The notes below the pieces were generated by a model. That model made no database searches. It saw nothing but the letters and a program-made list of their open reading frames with translations, and was not told where the DNA came from. This document shows, piece by piece, positions 13,834 through 23,585 of a stretch of 64,000 nt of DNA (its first letter is position 1; each line of letters starts with the position of its first letter). The position numbers and the translations under genes are program-made. Source of the stretch: Cellulomonas gilvus ATCC 13127 (GTDB lineage Bacteria; Actinomycetota; Actinomycetes; Actinomycetales; Cellulomonadaceae). The DNA lies in the NCBI RefSeq assembly GCF_000218545.1, contig NC_015671.1, positions 2,232,001 through 2,296,000 on the forward strand, given 5' to 3'.

Positions 13834-16538
13834 CGGCGGCCGCCGGACCAGTCCTGGTCCTCGTCCTCGAGGTCGTCGTGGTAGTCGGTCGCGACCGGCG
13901 GGCCGCCAGGCCCCGGCTCGTCGAGCTCGCCGCCCGGGTCGCCGCGCAGCATCGCGAGCGTGCCGGGCAGGTCGTCGGGCTGCACCAGGACCTCGCGGGC
14001 CTTGGAGCCCTCGGACGGGCCGACGATCTCGCGCGACTCGAGCAGGTCCATGAGGCGGCCGGCCTTGGCGAAGCCGACGCGCAGCTTGCGCTGCAGCATC
14101 GACGTCGAGCCGAACTGGCTCGTCACGACGAGCTCGGCGGCCTGCAGCAGCAGGTCGAGGTCGTCGCCGATGTCGTCGTCGACCTGCTTCTTGGCGGGGG
14201 CGACCGTGACGTCCTGCCGGTAGGACGGCTTGAGCTGCTTCTTGACGTGCGCGACGACCGCGTGGATCTCGGACTCCGCGACCCAGGCGCCCTGCGTGCG
14301 CATGGGCTTGGCCGCACCCATCGGCAGGAACAGCGCATCACCCTGGCCGATGAGCTTCTCGGCCCCGGGCTGGTCGAGCACCACGCGCGAGTCGGTCAAC
14401 GAGCTCGTCGCGAACGCCAGCCGGGACGGCACGTTCGCCTTGATCAGACCCGTCACGACGTCCACCGACGGACGCTGCGTCGCCAGCACCAGGTGGATGC
14501 CCGCGGCACGTGCGAGCTGCGTGATGCGCTGGATCGACGCCTCGACGTCGCGCGGCGCGACCATCATCAGGTCGGCGAGCTCGTCGACGATGACCAGCAG
14601 GTACGGGTACGTCGCGATCTTGCGCTCCGAGCCCGGCAGTGGCTTGACCTTGCCCGCGCGGACGGCGGCGTTGAAGTCGTCGACGTGCTTGAACCCGAAC
14701 ATCGCGAGGTCGTCGTACCGCGCCTCCATCTCCCGCACCACCCACTCGAGGGCCTCCGCGGCCTTCTTCGGGTTGGTGATGATCGGGGTGATGAGGTGCG
14801 GGATGCCCTCGTAGATCGTCAGCTCGACGCGCTTGGGGTCGACCAGGACCATGCGCACCTGGTCGGGCGTCGAGCGCATGAGGATCGAGACGATCATCGA
14901 GTTCACGAAGCTCGACTTGCCCGCACCCGTGGCCCCGGCCACGAGCAGGTGCGGCATCTTGGCGAGGTTCGCCGTGACGTACCCGCCCTCGACGTCCTTG
15001 CCGACGCCGATCACCATCGGGTGGTCCGAGCGCTTGGCGGCGGCCGACCTCAGCACGTCACCCAGCGAGACCGTCTCGCGGTCCGTGTTGGGGATCTCGA
15101 TGCCGATCGCGGACTTGCCCGGGATGGGAGACAGGATCCGCACGTCCGCCGATGCGACCGCGTACGCGATGTTCTTGGACAGCGCGGTGACGCGCTCGAC
15201 CTTGATGCCCGGCCCGAGCTCGACCTCGTACCGCGTCACCGTCGGGCCGCGCGTGAACCCCGTGACCTTGGCGTCGATCTCGAACTGGTCGAGCACGCTC
15301 GTGAGCGACTCGACGACGCGGTCGTTCGCGGCCGAGCGGACCTTGTGCGGCGCACCCTTCGCGAGCGAGTCCTCCGAGGGCAGCGTGTACAGCACGTCGC
15401 CCTCGAGCATCGGCTGCTCACCCCGCGGCACACCCGCGGTCACCGGGGGCGTCAGCGTGTCGTCCGTCGCGGAGTCCCGCCCCGGCGCGACCGCCGTCGT
15501 GGCCTCGACCACGGCCGTCGGCTCCGTCGCGGGCTCGGCGTCCAGGATCTGCGTCGCGCCGTCGACGGGCGCACCCGCCCGGCTGCGGCGCGCGACCACG
15601 GCCGCACGCTCGAACGCCTCGTCACCCGCGTACGCGTCGAGCGCGTCCTCGTCGGGCTCGGCCGGCGCTTCGGCACGTCGTCGGCCCAGGAGCCCGCGAC
15701 GACGACGCGGTGCCTCCTCGGGCTCGTCGAACGCGGTGTGCCCCGCGTTGATGACCAGCGGCGCGTCGTCGTCCGGCTCGTCCTGCTCGCCGTCCTTCTG
15801 GCCCGTGAGCCGCTGGTACACCGAGCGCAGGCGCGGCACGATCTGGTGCACGGGCGTCGCCGTCACGACGAGCACGCCGAAGAACGCCAGCAGCAGCAGC
15901 AGGATCACCGCGACCGCCGACGTCACGAGCGTCGCCAACGGCGTCCCGACGATGTACCCCAGCACACCGCCCGCGCCACGCAGCGCCTCGAAGTCGTCCG
16001 TCCCCGGTAGACCACGCCCGACCTGGACCAGCCCGCAGACCGCCAGCAGGATCGCCGTCAGCCCGATGCCCATCCGGCCGTTCGCCCGCGTGCGCTCCGG
16101 GTGCCGCATGAGCCGCACCGCGAACGCGAGCAGCAGGAGCGGGACCACCACGCCCACCACGCCGAACGTGCCGGCGACCACGTTGTGCACCACGTCACCG
16201 GCGCTGCCGGACAGCGACCACCACTCGCGGGCCGCCACCACGATCGCCAGGCCCAGGAGCGTGAACGCCAGGCCGTCCCGGCGGTGCGCCGGGTCCAGGT
16301 CCCGCGCGTCGCTGCCGACCCGCCGCGCCGCGCCGCCCACCAGGTGGGCGCCGCCCATCCACATGCCCTTGACGATGCGCAACGGCAGCGCGGGACGACG
16401 AGGGGCCGGTGCCGGGGCACGGCCCGACGGCCGCGATCCGGCCGGGCGCGCACGGCCCGACGACCCGGCCGCGGATGTGCCGGCGCTGCGCGCAGCGGGA
16501 GCGCCCGCGCGCGACCGGGGAGTCGTACGGGTCGCCAT
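13830..16538 (-). CDS. ftsK: DNA translocase FtsK
   Basis: A 902-residue FtsK/SpoIIIE protein. An Arg/Ala/Pro-rich N-terminus precedes four membrane helices (about residues 70-260), an acidic and charged linker, and the motor domain with Walker A GATGAGKSS (about 533-541), LVDPKRVEL and VIVDELADLMM. A C-terminal gamma winged-helix (SQFGSTSMLQRKLRVGFAKAGRLMDLLE) binds the polar DNA sequences that steer it. It pumps chromosome termini at the septum. ATG 16538 is preceded by TAACGT 7 nt upstream, with GAGGAG between, so it may be leaderless or use a very short leader. Confidence 0.96.
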   Translation of the reverse strand: MATRTTPRSRAGAPAARSAGTSAAGSSGRARPAGSRPSGRAPAPAPRRPALPLRIVKGMWMGGAHLVGGAARRVGSDARDLDPAHRRDGLAFTLLGLAIVVAAREWWSLSGSAGDVVHNVVAGTFGVVGVVVPLLLLAFAVRLMRHPERTRANGRMGIGLTAILLAVCGLVQVGRGLPGTDDFEALRGAGGVLGYIVGTPLATLVTSAVAVILLLLLAFFGVLVVTATPVHQIVPRLRSVYQRLTGQKDGEQDEPDDDAPLVINAGHTAFDEPEEAPRRRRGLLGRRRAEAPAEPDEDALDAYAGDEAFERAAVVARRSRAGAPVDGATQILDAEPATEPTAVVEATTAVAPGRDSATDDTLTPPVTAGVPRGEQPMLEGDVLYTLPSEDSLAKGAPHKVRSAANDRVVESLTSVLDQFEIDAKVTGFTRGPTVTRYEVELGPGIKVERVTALSKNIAYAVASADVRILSPIPGKSAIGIEIPNTDRETVSLGDVLRSAAAKRSDHPMVIGVGKDVEGGYVTANLAKMPHLLVAGATGAGKSSFVNSMIVSILMRSTPDQVRMVLVDPKRVELTIYEGIPHLITPIITNPKKAAEALEWVVREMEARYDDLAMFGFKHVDDFNAAVRAGKVKPLPGSERKIATYPYLLVIVDELADLMMVAPRDVEASIQRITQLARAAGIHLVLATQRPSVDVVTGLIKANVPSRLAFATSSLTDSRVVLDQPGAEKLIGQGDALFLPMGAAKPMRTQGAWVAESEIHAVVAHVKKQLKPSYRQDVTVAPAKKQVDDDIGDDLDLLLQAAELVVTSQFGSTSMLQRKLRVGFAKAGRLMDLLESREIVGPSEGSKAREVLVQPDDLPGTLAMLRGDPGGELDEPGPGGPPVATDYHDDLEDEDQDWSGGRR

Positions 16539-16545
16539 GCTCCTC

Positions 16546-16551
16546 ACGTTA
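16546..16551 (-). promoter_or_regulatory. -10 box of ftsK
   Basis: TAACGT on the minus strand, 7 nt before ATG 16538. The GAGGAG in between could also act as a Shine-Dalgarno site for a transcript started further upstream. Confidence 0.5.
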
Positions 16552-16598
16552 GCGGCGCGCAGCCCCGAGACGGCGTCGCGACGGGCCGTGTCGGCCTG

Positions 16599-16620
16599 CG
16601 GCTGCACTCCGCTGCAGCCG
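16599..16620 (-). terminator. hairpin after rnj
   Basis: 8-bp inverted repeat CGGCTGCA / TGCAGCCG with a 6-nt loop, 10 nt beyond the rnj stop and before the ftsK promoter. Confidence 0.5.
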
Positions 16621-16629
16621 GGAGCCGCC

Positions 16630-18315
16630 TCAGGCCTCGATGACGACGGGGATGATCATCGGGCGGCGGCGCAGCCTGCCCGAGACCCAGCGGCCCACGA
16701 TGCGGCGCATGACCTGCTGGAGCTGATGCGTGTCCGTGGCGCCCTGCGCGATCGCGGCCTCGAGCGCGCTCGTGAGCTCGGGCAGGATCGCCTCGAACAC
16801 GTCGTCCTGCTCCGCGAAGCCGCGCGCGTGGATCTGCGGACCCGCGAGCACCTTGCCGTCGGCCGAGGACACCACGGCGAAGATCGAGATGAAGCCCTCG
16901 TCGCCCAGGATCCGCCGGTCCTTGAGCTCGGCCTCGGTGATGCCGCCGACGCTGGACCCGTCCACGTACACGTACCCGCAGGGCACGGCACCGACGACGG
17001 ACGCGCGTCCGTCGACCAGGTCGATGACCACGCCGTCCTCGGCGAGCACCACGCGGTCGGCGGGCACACCGGTCTGCACCGCGAGCGCGGCGTTCGCCAC
17101 CAGGTGACGCACCTCGCCGTGCACGGGCATGACGTTGCGCGGGCGCAGGATGTTGTAGCAGTACAGGAGCTCGCCGGCCGACGCGTGCCCCGAGACGTGC
17201 ACCTTGGCGTTGCCGGAGTGCACCACGCGCGCACCGAGGCGCGTCAGGCCGTTGATCACGCGGAACACCGCGTTCTCGTTCCCCGGGATGAGCGACGAGG
17301 CCAGGATCACGGTGTCGCCGTGCCCGACCGAGACCTTGTGGTCGTTGTTCGCCATGCGGGACAGCGCGGCCATCGGCTCGCCCTGCGAGCCGGTGCACAT
17401 GAGGACGACCTCGTCGTCGGGCAGGCCCTCGACCTGCTTGAGGTCGACGAGCACGTCGGCCGGCACCTTGAGGTAGCCCAGGTCCGCGGCGATCGCCATG
17501 TTGCGGACCATCGAGCGGCCGACCAGCGCCACCCGTCGCCCGTGCGCGGCGGCCGCGTCGAGGACCTGCTGCACGCGGTGCACGTGGGACGCGAACGACG
17601 CGACGATGATCCGCTTCTGGGAGTCGGCGAACACGCCGTCGAGCACGGGCCCGATACCGCGCTCGGGTGCGACGAAGCCCGGCACCTCGGCGTTCGTGGA
17701 GTCGACCATGAACAGGTCGACGCCCTTCTCCCCGAGGCGGGCGAACGCGCGCAGGTCGGTGATGCGCCCGTCGAGCGGCAGCTGGTCCATCTTGAAGTCA
17801 CCCGTGTGCAGCACGGTCCCGGCACCCGTGGTCACGGCGACCGCGAGCGCGTCCGGGATCGAGTGGTTCACGGCGACGAACTCGCACTCGAACACCCCGA
17901 GCCGCTCGGTCTGCCCCTCCTTGACGGCGAGCGTCACGGGCGCGATGCGGTGCTCCTTGAGCTTGGCCTCGACGAACGCGAGCGTGAGCTGCGAGCCGAT
18001 CAGCGGGATGTCCGCGCGCAGGCGCAGCAGGTACGGCACCGCACCGATGTGGTCCTCGTGCCCGTGCGTCAGGACGATCGCCTCGATGTCGTCCAGACGG
18101 TCCCGGATGTAGTCGAAGTCCGGCAGGATCAGGTCGACGCCCGGCTGGTGGTCCTCGGGGAACAGGACCCCGCAGTCGATGACGAGCAGGCGGCCGGCGT
18201 ACTCGAGCACGGCCATGTTGCGGCCGACCTCGCCGAGCCCGCCGAGGGCGACGACGCGCAGCGCCCCCTCGGGCAGCGGCGGCGGGGTGGTCAGCTCGGG
18301 GTGCGGGTGGCTCAA
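16630..18315 (-). CDS. rnj: ribonuclease J
   Basis: A 561-residue metallo-beta-lactamase/beta-CASP RNase. The zinc motif THGHEDH is at residues 83-89, followed by HTGDFKMD, DSTNAEVPG and MCTGSQGEP of the beta-CASP region and HASAGELLYCYN near the C-terminal part. RNase J is a 5'-3' exonuclease and endonuclease in mRNA turnover and rRNA maturation. The start is a TTG with a good GAGGGAGA site upstream. It follows dapA in the same direction by about 100 nt, an order conserved in actinobacteria. Confidence 0.95.
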   Translation of the reverse strand: MSHPHPELTTPPPLPEGALRVVALGGLGEVGRNMAVLEYAGRLLVIDCGVLFPEDHQPGVDLILPDFDYIRDRLDDIEAIVLTHGHEDHIGAVPYLLRLRADIPLIGSQLTLAFVEAKLKEHRIAPVTLAVKEGQTERLGVFECEFVAVNHSIPDALAVAVTTGAGTVLHTGDFKMDQLPLDGRITDLRAFARLGEKGVDLFMVDSTNAEVPGFVAPERGIGPVLDGVFADSQKRIIVASFASHVHRVQQVLDAAAAHGRRVALVGRSMVRNMAIAADLGYLKVPADVLVDLKQVEGLPDDEVVLMCTGSQGEPMAALSRMANNDHKVSVGHGDTVILASSLIPGNENAVFRVINGLTRLGARVVHSGNAKVHVSGHASAGELLYCYNILRPRNVMPVHGEVRHLVANAALAVQTGVPADRVVLAEDGVVIDLVDGRASVVGAVPCGYVYVDGSSVGGITEAELKDRRILGDEGFISIFAVVSSADGKVLAGPQIHARGFAEQDDVFEAILPELTSALEAAIAQGATDTHQLQQVMRRIVGRWVSGRLRRRPMIIPVVIEA

Positions 18316-18418
18316 GGCTCTCCCTCGGACGAGCGGGCCGGCCGGTGGCGCGGCCCGCGGCGGTCCCGGTGGTGCGGTCCGGGTGGACGTGGTCGCCGCG
18401 AACGGGTCGCGGTGGCGC

Positions 18419-19336
18419 TCAGGTGAGCGCGGGGTCGAGCAGGCCGGCCGTGCGCAGCACCCCGCGCAGGCCGGCGACCTCCTCGTCGGAGGCGGGGACG
18501 TAGGGCAGGCGGACGGTGCGTCGCGGCAGCATGCCGAGCGCCTCGAGAGCCGCCTTGGCGTACACGGCCTGGAAGCCCGGGCCGTTGAGGGCGGTGACGA
18601 CGGGAAGGATGGCGCGGTACCCCGCGAGCACCGCGGCGGTGTCGCCCCGGTCCCACGCCGCGACGAGGCGTGCGACGTGCGGGCCGACGACGTGGGTCGC
18701 GACCCCGACGACGCCCGTGGCGCCGACGGACAGGAACTGCGGCAGCAGACCGTCGTCGCCGCAGTACCAGGCCAGGCCCGTGCGCTCGATCAGGCGTGCG
18801 GCGTTCACCGAGTCACCCGTGGCGTCCTTGACGGCCACGACGCGCTCGTCGGACGCGAGCTCCTCGACCGTGGCGTCCGCCAGGCGCACGCCCGCGCGGC
18901 CCGGGACGTCGTACAGCATCGTCGGCAGCTCGGTCGCGTCCAGCACCGCGCGCACGTGCGCGACGATCCCGGGCTGCGACGGCCGCGAGTAGTAGGGGCT
19001 GACGACGAGCAGGCCGTGCGCACCGGCCTCCGCGGCCTGCTCGGCCATGCGCACCGCGTGCAGCGTGTCGTTGGACCCGGCGCCGGCCACGACGAACGCG
19101 CGGTCGCCCACGGCCTCGACGACGGCCGCGATGAGCTCGGCCTTCTCGGGTGCGTGCGTGGTGGGCGCCTCACCCGTGGTGCCGTTCAGGACGATGCCGT
19201 CATGGCCGTGGTCCACGAGGTGACGGGCCAGCGCGACCGCGGTCTCGAGGTCGAGCCCGCCGTCGGGCGTGAAGGGCGTGACCATCGCGGACAGCACGGC
19301 CCCGAACGGTCGCGTGCTGGACGTCACCTGCGGCAT
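18419..19336 (-). CDS. dapA: 4-hydroxy-tetrahydrodipicolinate synthase
   Basis: A 305-residue TIM-barrel enzyme that condenses pyruvate with aspartate semialdehyde in the lysine/diaminopimelate pathway. Visible: NGTTGE (51-56), YDVPGR (142-147) and the Schiff-base lysine in VVAVKDATGD (Lys170). It provides the substrate for DapB, encoded at 24.7 kb. The ATG at 19336 has TACGGT 7 nt upstream, so it probably has its own leaderless promoter rather than depending on folA. A triple 20-bp tandem repeat sits just upstream. Confidence 0.96.
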   Translation of the reverse strand: MPQVTSSTRPFGAVLSAMVTPFTPDGGLDLETAVALARHLVDHGHDGIVLNGTTGEAPTTHAPEKAELIAAVVEAVGDRAFVVAGAGSNDTLHAVRMAEQAAEAGAHGLLVVSPYYSRPSQPGIVAHVRAVLDATELPTMLYDVPGRAGVRLADATVEELASDERVVAVKDATGDSVNAARLIERTGLAWYCGDDGLLPQFLSVGATGVVGVATHVVGPHVARLVAAWDRGDTAAVLAGYRAILPVVTALNGPGFQAVYAKAALEALGMLPRRTVRLPYVPASDEEVAGLRGVLRTAGLLDPALT

Positions 19337-19343
19337 GGCGCCC

Positions 19344-19349
19344 ACCGTA
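19344..19349 (-). promoter_or_regulatory. -10 box of dapA (leaderless)
   Basis: TACGGT on the minus strand, 7 nt before ATG 19336. Confidence 0.6.
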
Positions 19350-19375
19350 CCGCCCGGAACCGGTCGACGGGCCGC

Positions 19376-19435
19376 GCGATCCGGCCCGTGGGCACGCGAT
19401 CCGGCCCGTGGGCACGCGATCCGGCCCGTGGGCAC
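19376..19435. repeat. three perfect 20-bp tandem repeats
   Basis: Unit GCGATCCGGCCCGTGGGCAC occurs three times head to tail without a mismatch. It lies between folA and dapA, starting 27 bp upstream of the dapA -10 box, where upstream promoter sites or a variable spacer would sit. It encodes nothing convincing. Confidence 0.95.
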
Positions 19436-19461
19436 GCCGGGGCCCGACGGGACTCGCGGCG

Positions 19462-19995
19462 TCAGCGGCGGCGGTAGGACTGGAACCGGTAGCGCGCGCC
19501 ACGCGTGGAGGTGTGCCAGCCGGCGGCCGGGTCGACCGCGGTCAGGCGCCACTGCGCGGGCGGCAGGTGCGGCGCGCACGTGTCCCCGTCGACGTCGTCG
19601 TCGACCACGGTGACCTCGATGCGGTCCGCGCGCGGCAGGGCGAGCGCGTAGACCGCTCCCCCGCCGACCACCCAGATCTCGTCGCCCCCGGCTGCCGCGG
19701 CCGCGAGCGCGAGCGCGTCGTCCAGGCCCGTCGCGACGCTCGCGCCGGGCAGCTCGAGCCCCGCGGTGCGCGAGAGCACGACGTTCGTGCGTCCGGGCAA
19801 CGGACGCGACCGCGGGGGCAGCGACTCCCACGTGGCTCGTCCCATCACCACGGGGTGACCCGCCGTGAGCGCCTTGAAGTGCGCCAGGTCCTCGGGTATG
19901 TGCCACGGGAGCGCGCCGTCGCGCCCGATCACGCCCCGCGGGCTCTGCGCCCACACGAGCGCGACGCGGGGCGCTGCGGCCGGCACGGCGGTCAT
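19462..19995 (-). CDS. folA: dihydrofolate reductase
   Basis: A 177-residue NADPH-dependent enzyme that regenerates tetrahydrofolate. Family motifs: [28 protein letters not shown] at the N-terminus with the acidic active-site residue in the PED region, [12 protein letters not shown], and [13 protein letters not shown] for cofactor binding. It follows thyA with an ATGA overlap. ThyA converts methylene-tetrahydrofolate to dihydrofolate, so this coupled pair closes the thymidylate cycle. Confidence 0.96.
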   Translation of the reverse strand: MTAVPAAAPRVALVWAQSPRGVIGRDGALPWHIPEDLAHFKALTAGHPVVMGRATWESLPPRSRPLPGRTNVVLSRTAGLELPGASVATGLDDALALAAAAAGGDEIWVVGGGAVYALALPRADRIEVTVVDDDVDGDTCAPHLPPAQWRLTAVDPAAGWHTSTRGARYRFQSYRRR

Positions 19996-20819
19996 ACGGC
20001 GATCGGCGCCTTGATCGTGGGGTGGTGCTGGTAGCCGACGACCTCGACGTCCTCGAACGTGTAGTCGAACAGCGACGCCGCTCGGCGCAGCCGCAGCGTG
20101 GGCGCGGGGTACGGCGTGCGCGTGAGCTGCTCGCGCACCTGGTCGACGTGGTTGTCGTAGATGTGGCAGTCACCGCCCGTCCACACGAAGTCCCCCACGT
20201 CGAGCCCCACCTGCTGGGCCACCATGTGGGTGAGCAGCGCGTACGACGCGACGTTGAACGGCACGCCCAGGAACAGGTCCGCCGAGCGCTGGTACAGCTG
20301 GCAGGAGAGCCGGCCGTCCGCGACGTAGAACTGGAACAGCGCGTGGCACGGCATGAGCGCCATCGCGTCGAGCTCGGCGACGTTCCAGGCCGACACGACG
20401 TGGCGCCGCGAGTCGGGGTCGGTGCGCAGGTTCTCGACGAGCTGCGCGAGCTGGTCGACGTGGCCGCCGTCCGGCGTGGGCCACGAGCGCCACTGCACGC
20501 CGTACACGGGGCCGAGCTCGCCGTCCGCGTCGGCCCACTCGTCCCAGATCCGCACGCCGTGCTCCTGCAGCCACCGGACGTTGGAGTCGCCGCGCAGGAA
20601 CCACAGGAGCTCGTGGACCACGGACCTCAGGTGCACGCGCTTGGTGGTGACGAGCGGGAAGCCCGCGGACAGGTCGAACCGCATCTGGTGCCCGAACACC
20701 GAGCGCGTCCCCGTGCCCGTGCGGTCCGACTTCGCCGTCCCGGTCTCGAGCACCAGCCGCAGCAGGTCCTCGTACGGGGTCGCGACGGGTGCCGCGGGCG
20801 CGGCGGAGGGGGTGGTCAT
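19992..20819 (-). CDS. thyA: thymidylate synthase
   Basis: A 275-residue folate-dependent enzyme making dTMP from dUMP. Visible: [12 protein letters not shown], the catalytic Cys158 in [32 protein letters not shown] and the nucleotide-binding [12 protein letters not shown] 20819 is preceded by TACGGT at 7 nt, fixing the start. It overlaps folA by ATGA. Confidence 0.97.
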   Translation of the reverse strand: MTTPSAAPAAPVATPYEDLLRLVLETGTAKSDRTGTGTRSVFGHQMRFDLSAGFPLVTTKRVHLRSVVHELLWFLRGDSNVRWLQEHGVRIWDEWADADGELGPVYGVQWRSWPTPDGGHVDQLAQLVENLRTDPDSRRHVVSAWNVAELDAMALMPCHALFQFYVADGRLSCQLYQRSADLFLGVPFNVASYALLTHMVAQQVGLDVGDFVWTGGDCHIYDNHVDQVREQLTRTPYPAPTLRLRRAASLFDYTFEDVEVVGYQHHPTIKAPIAV

Positions 20820-20826
20820 GCGCGCC

Positions 20827-20832
20827 ACCGTA
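20827..20832 (-). promoter_or_regulatory. -10 box of thyA (leaderless)
   Basis: TACGGT on the minus strand, 7 nt before ATG 20819; the same hexamer and spacing as for dapA. Confidence 0.6.
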
Positions 20833-20944
20833 CGTTCGCGCGCGCCTCGTGTCATGCACCGCTCACGGGCCGGTCGCGCGGCGTGCATGCGACCGGCCGC
20901 CCGCAGCGGAGGTGCGACGGGTCGGGCCGTCCGACACTGGGTTG

Positions 20945-22426
20945 ATGAGCACCGACGACGCCGTCCCCCTGCCGCCCACGGTCGCCGCGCACGTCCCGAC
21001 GGGGCTGCTGATCGGTGGCCGCTGGCGGCCGTCGACGAGCGCACGGACGTTCGAGGTGCGGGACCCCGCGACCACGGACGTGCTGTTCGACGTCGCGGAC
21101 GCGACGCCGCAGGACGCGCTCGCCGCGCTCGAGGCCGCGAGCGACGCGTCCGACGAGTGGCGCGACGTGGCCCCGCGGGACCGCTCCGAGCTGCTGCGCG
21201 CGGTGTTCGAGACGATGACCGCGCGCGCGGGCGACCTCGCGGCACTCATCACCGCCGAGGGCGGCAAGCCCCTGGCCGAGGCGCGCGCCGAGGTCGCCTA
21301 CGGCGCCGACTACGTGCGCTGGTACGCCGAGCAGGCCGTGCGGGCCGACGGGCTCGCACGGCGCGCGCCCGCGGGCGGCGGTCACCAGCTGGTGCTGACC
21401 CGCCCGGTGGGACCCGCGCTCCTGGTCACGCCGTGGAACTTCCCGCTGGCCATGGTCGCGCGCAAGCTCGCGCCCGCGCTCGCGGCGGGGTGCAGCGTCG
21501 TCGTGAAGCCCGCGCAGCTGGCCCCGCTGACCACCGCGTACCTCGCCGAGATCGTCCGCGCGGAGCTCGCCGAACGGGGGTTGCCGACGGGCGTGGTCAA
21601 CGTGATCCCGTCGAGCGACGCGCGTGCGGTCACCGAGCCGCTGCTCGCGGACCCGCGGCTGCGCAAGCTGTCGTTCACGGGGTCGACGCAGGTCGGCGTC
21701 ACGCTGCTGCGCGGGGCGGCCCAGCACGTGCTGCGCACGTCGATGGAGCTCGGGGGCAACGCCCCGTTCCTGGTGTTCGACGACGCGGACCTCGACGCGG
21801 CCGTCGCGGGTGCGGTGCAGGCCAAGATGCGCAACGCGGGCCAGACGTGCGTCGCGGCGAACCGGTTCCTGGTGCAGCGGGGCGTCGCCGAGGAGTTCAC
21901 CCGGCGGCTCGTCGCGGCGTTCGACGGGCTCGTCGTGGGGCACGGCGCCGCGCGGGGCACGAGCGTCGGCCCGCTGATCGAGTCCGCGGCGGTGGACCGG
22001 GTCGAGCACGCGGTGTCCGCCGCGCACGACGCGGGGGCGCGCATCCGGCTCGGGGGCGAGCGCCCGCGGCGGCGCGGGCACTTCTACGCGCCCACCGTGC
22101 TGGACCGCGTCGCGCCCGACGACCCGCTGGTCACCGAGGAGGTGTTCGGACCCGTCGCCCCCGTGCTGACGTTCGACGACGAGGCGGACGCCGTTCGTCA
22201 GGCGAACGCGACGCCGTACGGGCTGGTGGCCTACGCGTTCACGCGGGACGTGGACCGCGTCCTGCGGCTGGCCGAGCACCTCGAGGCGGGCATGGTCGGG
22301 ATCAACCGCGGCATCGTCTCGGACGCGAGCGCACCGTTCGGCGGCGTGAAGCACTCGGGGCTGGGGCGCGAGGGCGGCGAGGCGGGCCTCGAGGAGTACG
22401 TCGAGCGCGTCTACGTCGCGCTCTGA
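20945..22426 (+). CDS. NAD(P)-dependent aldehyde dehydrogenase, succinate-semialdehyde type
   Basis: A 493-residue aldehyde dehydrogenase. Catalytic Glu268 in MELGGN and Cys302 in [11 protein letters not shown] are intact. [10 protein letters not shown] and SFTGSTQVG bind cofactor, and [10 protein letters not shown] lies near the C-terminus. The sequence pattern resembles succinate-semialdehyde dehydrogenases (GabD), but substrate cannot be settled here and no GABA transaminase is adjacent. GACACT lies 6 nt before the ATG. It is transcribed away from thyA across 125 bp. Confidence 0.88.
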   Translation: MSTDDAVPLPPTVAAHVPTGLLIGGRWRPSTSARTFEVRDPATTDVLFDVADATPQDALAALEAASDASDEWRDVAPRDRSELLRAVFETMTARAGDLAALITAEGGKPLAEARAEVAYGADYVRWYAEQAVRADGLARRAPAGGGHQLVLTRPVGPALLVTPWNFPLAMVARKLAPALAAGCSVVVKPAQLAPLTTAYLAEIVRAELAERGLPTGVVNVIPSSDARAVTEPLLADPRLRKLSFTGSTQVGVTLLRGAAQHVLRTSMELGGNAPFLVFDDADLDAAVAGAVQAKMRNAGQTCVAANRFLVQRGVAEEFTRRLVAAFDGLVVGHGAARGTSVGPLIESAAVDRVEHAVSAAHDAGARIRLGGERPRRRGHFYAPTVLDRVAPDDPLVTEEVFGPVAPVLTFDDEADAVRQANATPYGLVAYAFTRDVDRVLRLAEHLEAGMVGINRGIVSDASAPFGGVKHSGLGREGGEAGLEEYVERVYVAL

Positions 22427-22489
22427 CGCGGCACCGCGTCCGGGCGGACGGCGCACGGGGCGCGGGCGACGCTGTGCGAGAGTGACGCG

Positions 22490-23191
22490 GTGACGGACGA
22501 CGAGCGGCGCGACGTGCGCGCGGCCCGCCGCCAGGCGCTCTCGGTCGCGCTGGCCACCGGCCTGTACGGCGTGTCCTTCGGCGCGCTCTCGGTGACCGCG
22601 GGCCTGGACCTCGCGCAGACCATGGCGCTGTCGCTCCTCATGTTCTCGGGCGGCTCGCAGTTCGCGTTCATCGGCGTGGTCGGTGCGGGCGGCACGGCCG
22701 GCGCGGCCGTCGCGACCGCCGGGCTGCTGGGCGTGCGCAACGGCCTGTACGGGCCGCAGGTCGCACCCCTGCTCGCGGTGCGCGGGCCCCGCCGTCTGCT
22801 GGCCGCGCAGCTCACGATCGACGAGTCGACCGCCGTCGGGACGGCGCACCCGCCCGGGCCAGCCGCGCGGGCCGGGTTCTGGTGGACCGGGGTCGGCGTG
22901 TTCGTGCTGTGGAACCTGTGCACGCTCGGGGGCGCGATGCTCGGCGACGCGCTGGGCGATCCGCGGCGGTACGGGCTCGACGCCGCCGCGGCCGCCGCGT
23001 TCCTCGCGCTCGTGTGGCCGCGTCTGTCGGGTGAGCACGCGCGGCTCGCGCGCGTCGTCGCGGGTGCCGCCGTGGTGGCCGCGCTGATGACCACGCCCGT
23101 GCTGCCCGCTGGCGTCCCCGTGCTCCTGGCCGCCGCGGTCGCGATCGGCGTCGGCATGCTCGCGCCCACCGACGCCCGGGGCGAGGCATGA
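22490..23191 (+). CDS. azlC: AzlC family branched-chain amino acid exporter subunit
   Basis: A 233-residue membrane protein with about five to six hydrophobic segments. The AzlC hallmarks are LYGVSFGALS, LLMFSGGSQFAFIGVV, GVRNGLYGPQVAPLL and LTIDESTAVG. AzlC with AzlD exports branched-chain amino acids or analogues. It overlaps azlD by ATGA. Start is GTG with GAGAGT 6 nt upstream. Confidence 0.92.
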   Translation: MTDDERRDVRAARRQALSVALATGLYGVSFGALSVTAGLDLAQTMALSLLMFSGGSQFAFIGVVGAGGTAGAAVATAGLLGVRNGLYGPQVAPLLAVRGPRRLLAAQLTIDESTAVGTAHPPGPAARAGFWWTGVGVFVLWNLCTLGGAMLGDALGDPRRYGLDAAAAAAFLALVWPRLSGEHARLARVVAGAAVVAALMTTPVLPAGVPVLLAAAVAIGVGMLAPTDARGEA

Positions 23192-23508
23192 GCCCGGCCG
23201 CGGTGTGGCTCGCCGTGGTCGCCGGTGCGGCCGTCGTGCTCGCGATCAAGCTCGTCGGCCACCTGGTGCCCGAGCACTGGCTCGCGCAGCCCCGCGTCGC
23301 GCGCACGGCCGCGCTCGTCACCGTGGCGCTGCTGTCCGCGCTGGTCGCCGTGCAGGCGGTCGCACAGGGGCAGGACCTGGTCGCCGACGCGCGCCTGCCC
23401 GCGCTCGCGGTCGCCGCCGTCGCCCTCGCGCTGCGCGCGCCCTTCGTCGTCGTCGTGCTGCTCGCCGCGGGGACGGCTGCGCTGCTGCGCGCGCTGGGCA
23501 TGCCCTGA
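23188..23508 (+). CDS. azlD: AzlD family transport partner
   Basis: A 106-residue protein with three to four membrane segments and the AzlD pattern AIKLVGHLVPEHWL. It is the small obligatory partner of AzlC, coupled to it by ATGA. A perfect 12-bp palindrome GACGGCGCCGTC (23518-23529) follows, just before the next transcript. Confidence 0.9.
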   Translation: MSPAAVWLAVVAGAAVVLAIKLVGHLVPEHWLAQPRVARTAALVTVALLSALVAVQAVAQGQDLVADARLPALAVAAVALALRAPFVVVVLLAAGTAALLRALGMP

Positions 23509-23535
23509 CCCGGCGGGGACGGCGCCGTCGCGTTG

Positions 23536-23541
23536 TACCCT
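23536..23541 (+). promoter_or_regulatory. candidate -10 box of the leader ORF and GNAT gene
   Basis: TACCCT about 45 nt before the leader ORF start. The palindrome GACGGCGCCGTC lies 6 nt upstream of it, overlapping the spacer and -35 region, where a repressor could bind. No good -35 hexamer. Confidence 0.35.
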
Positions 23542-23585
23542 CGCCCGACCACGCCGCACCCCGCGGCCCGTCATCCGGAGGACCG

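Noticed and set aside
19376..19435. Possible CRISPR array
   Set aside because: The three 20-bp units are head to tail with no spacers, and there are no cas genes.
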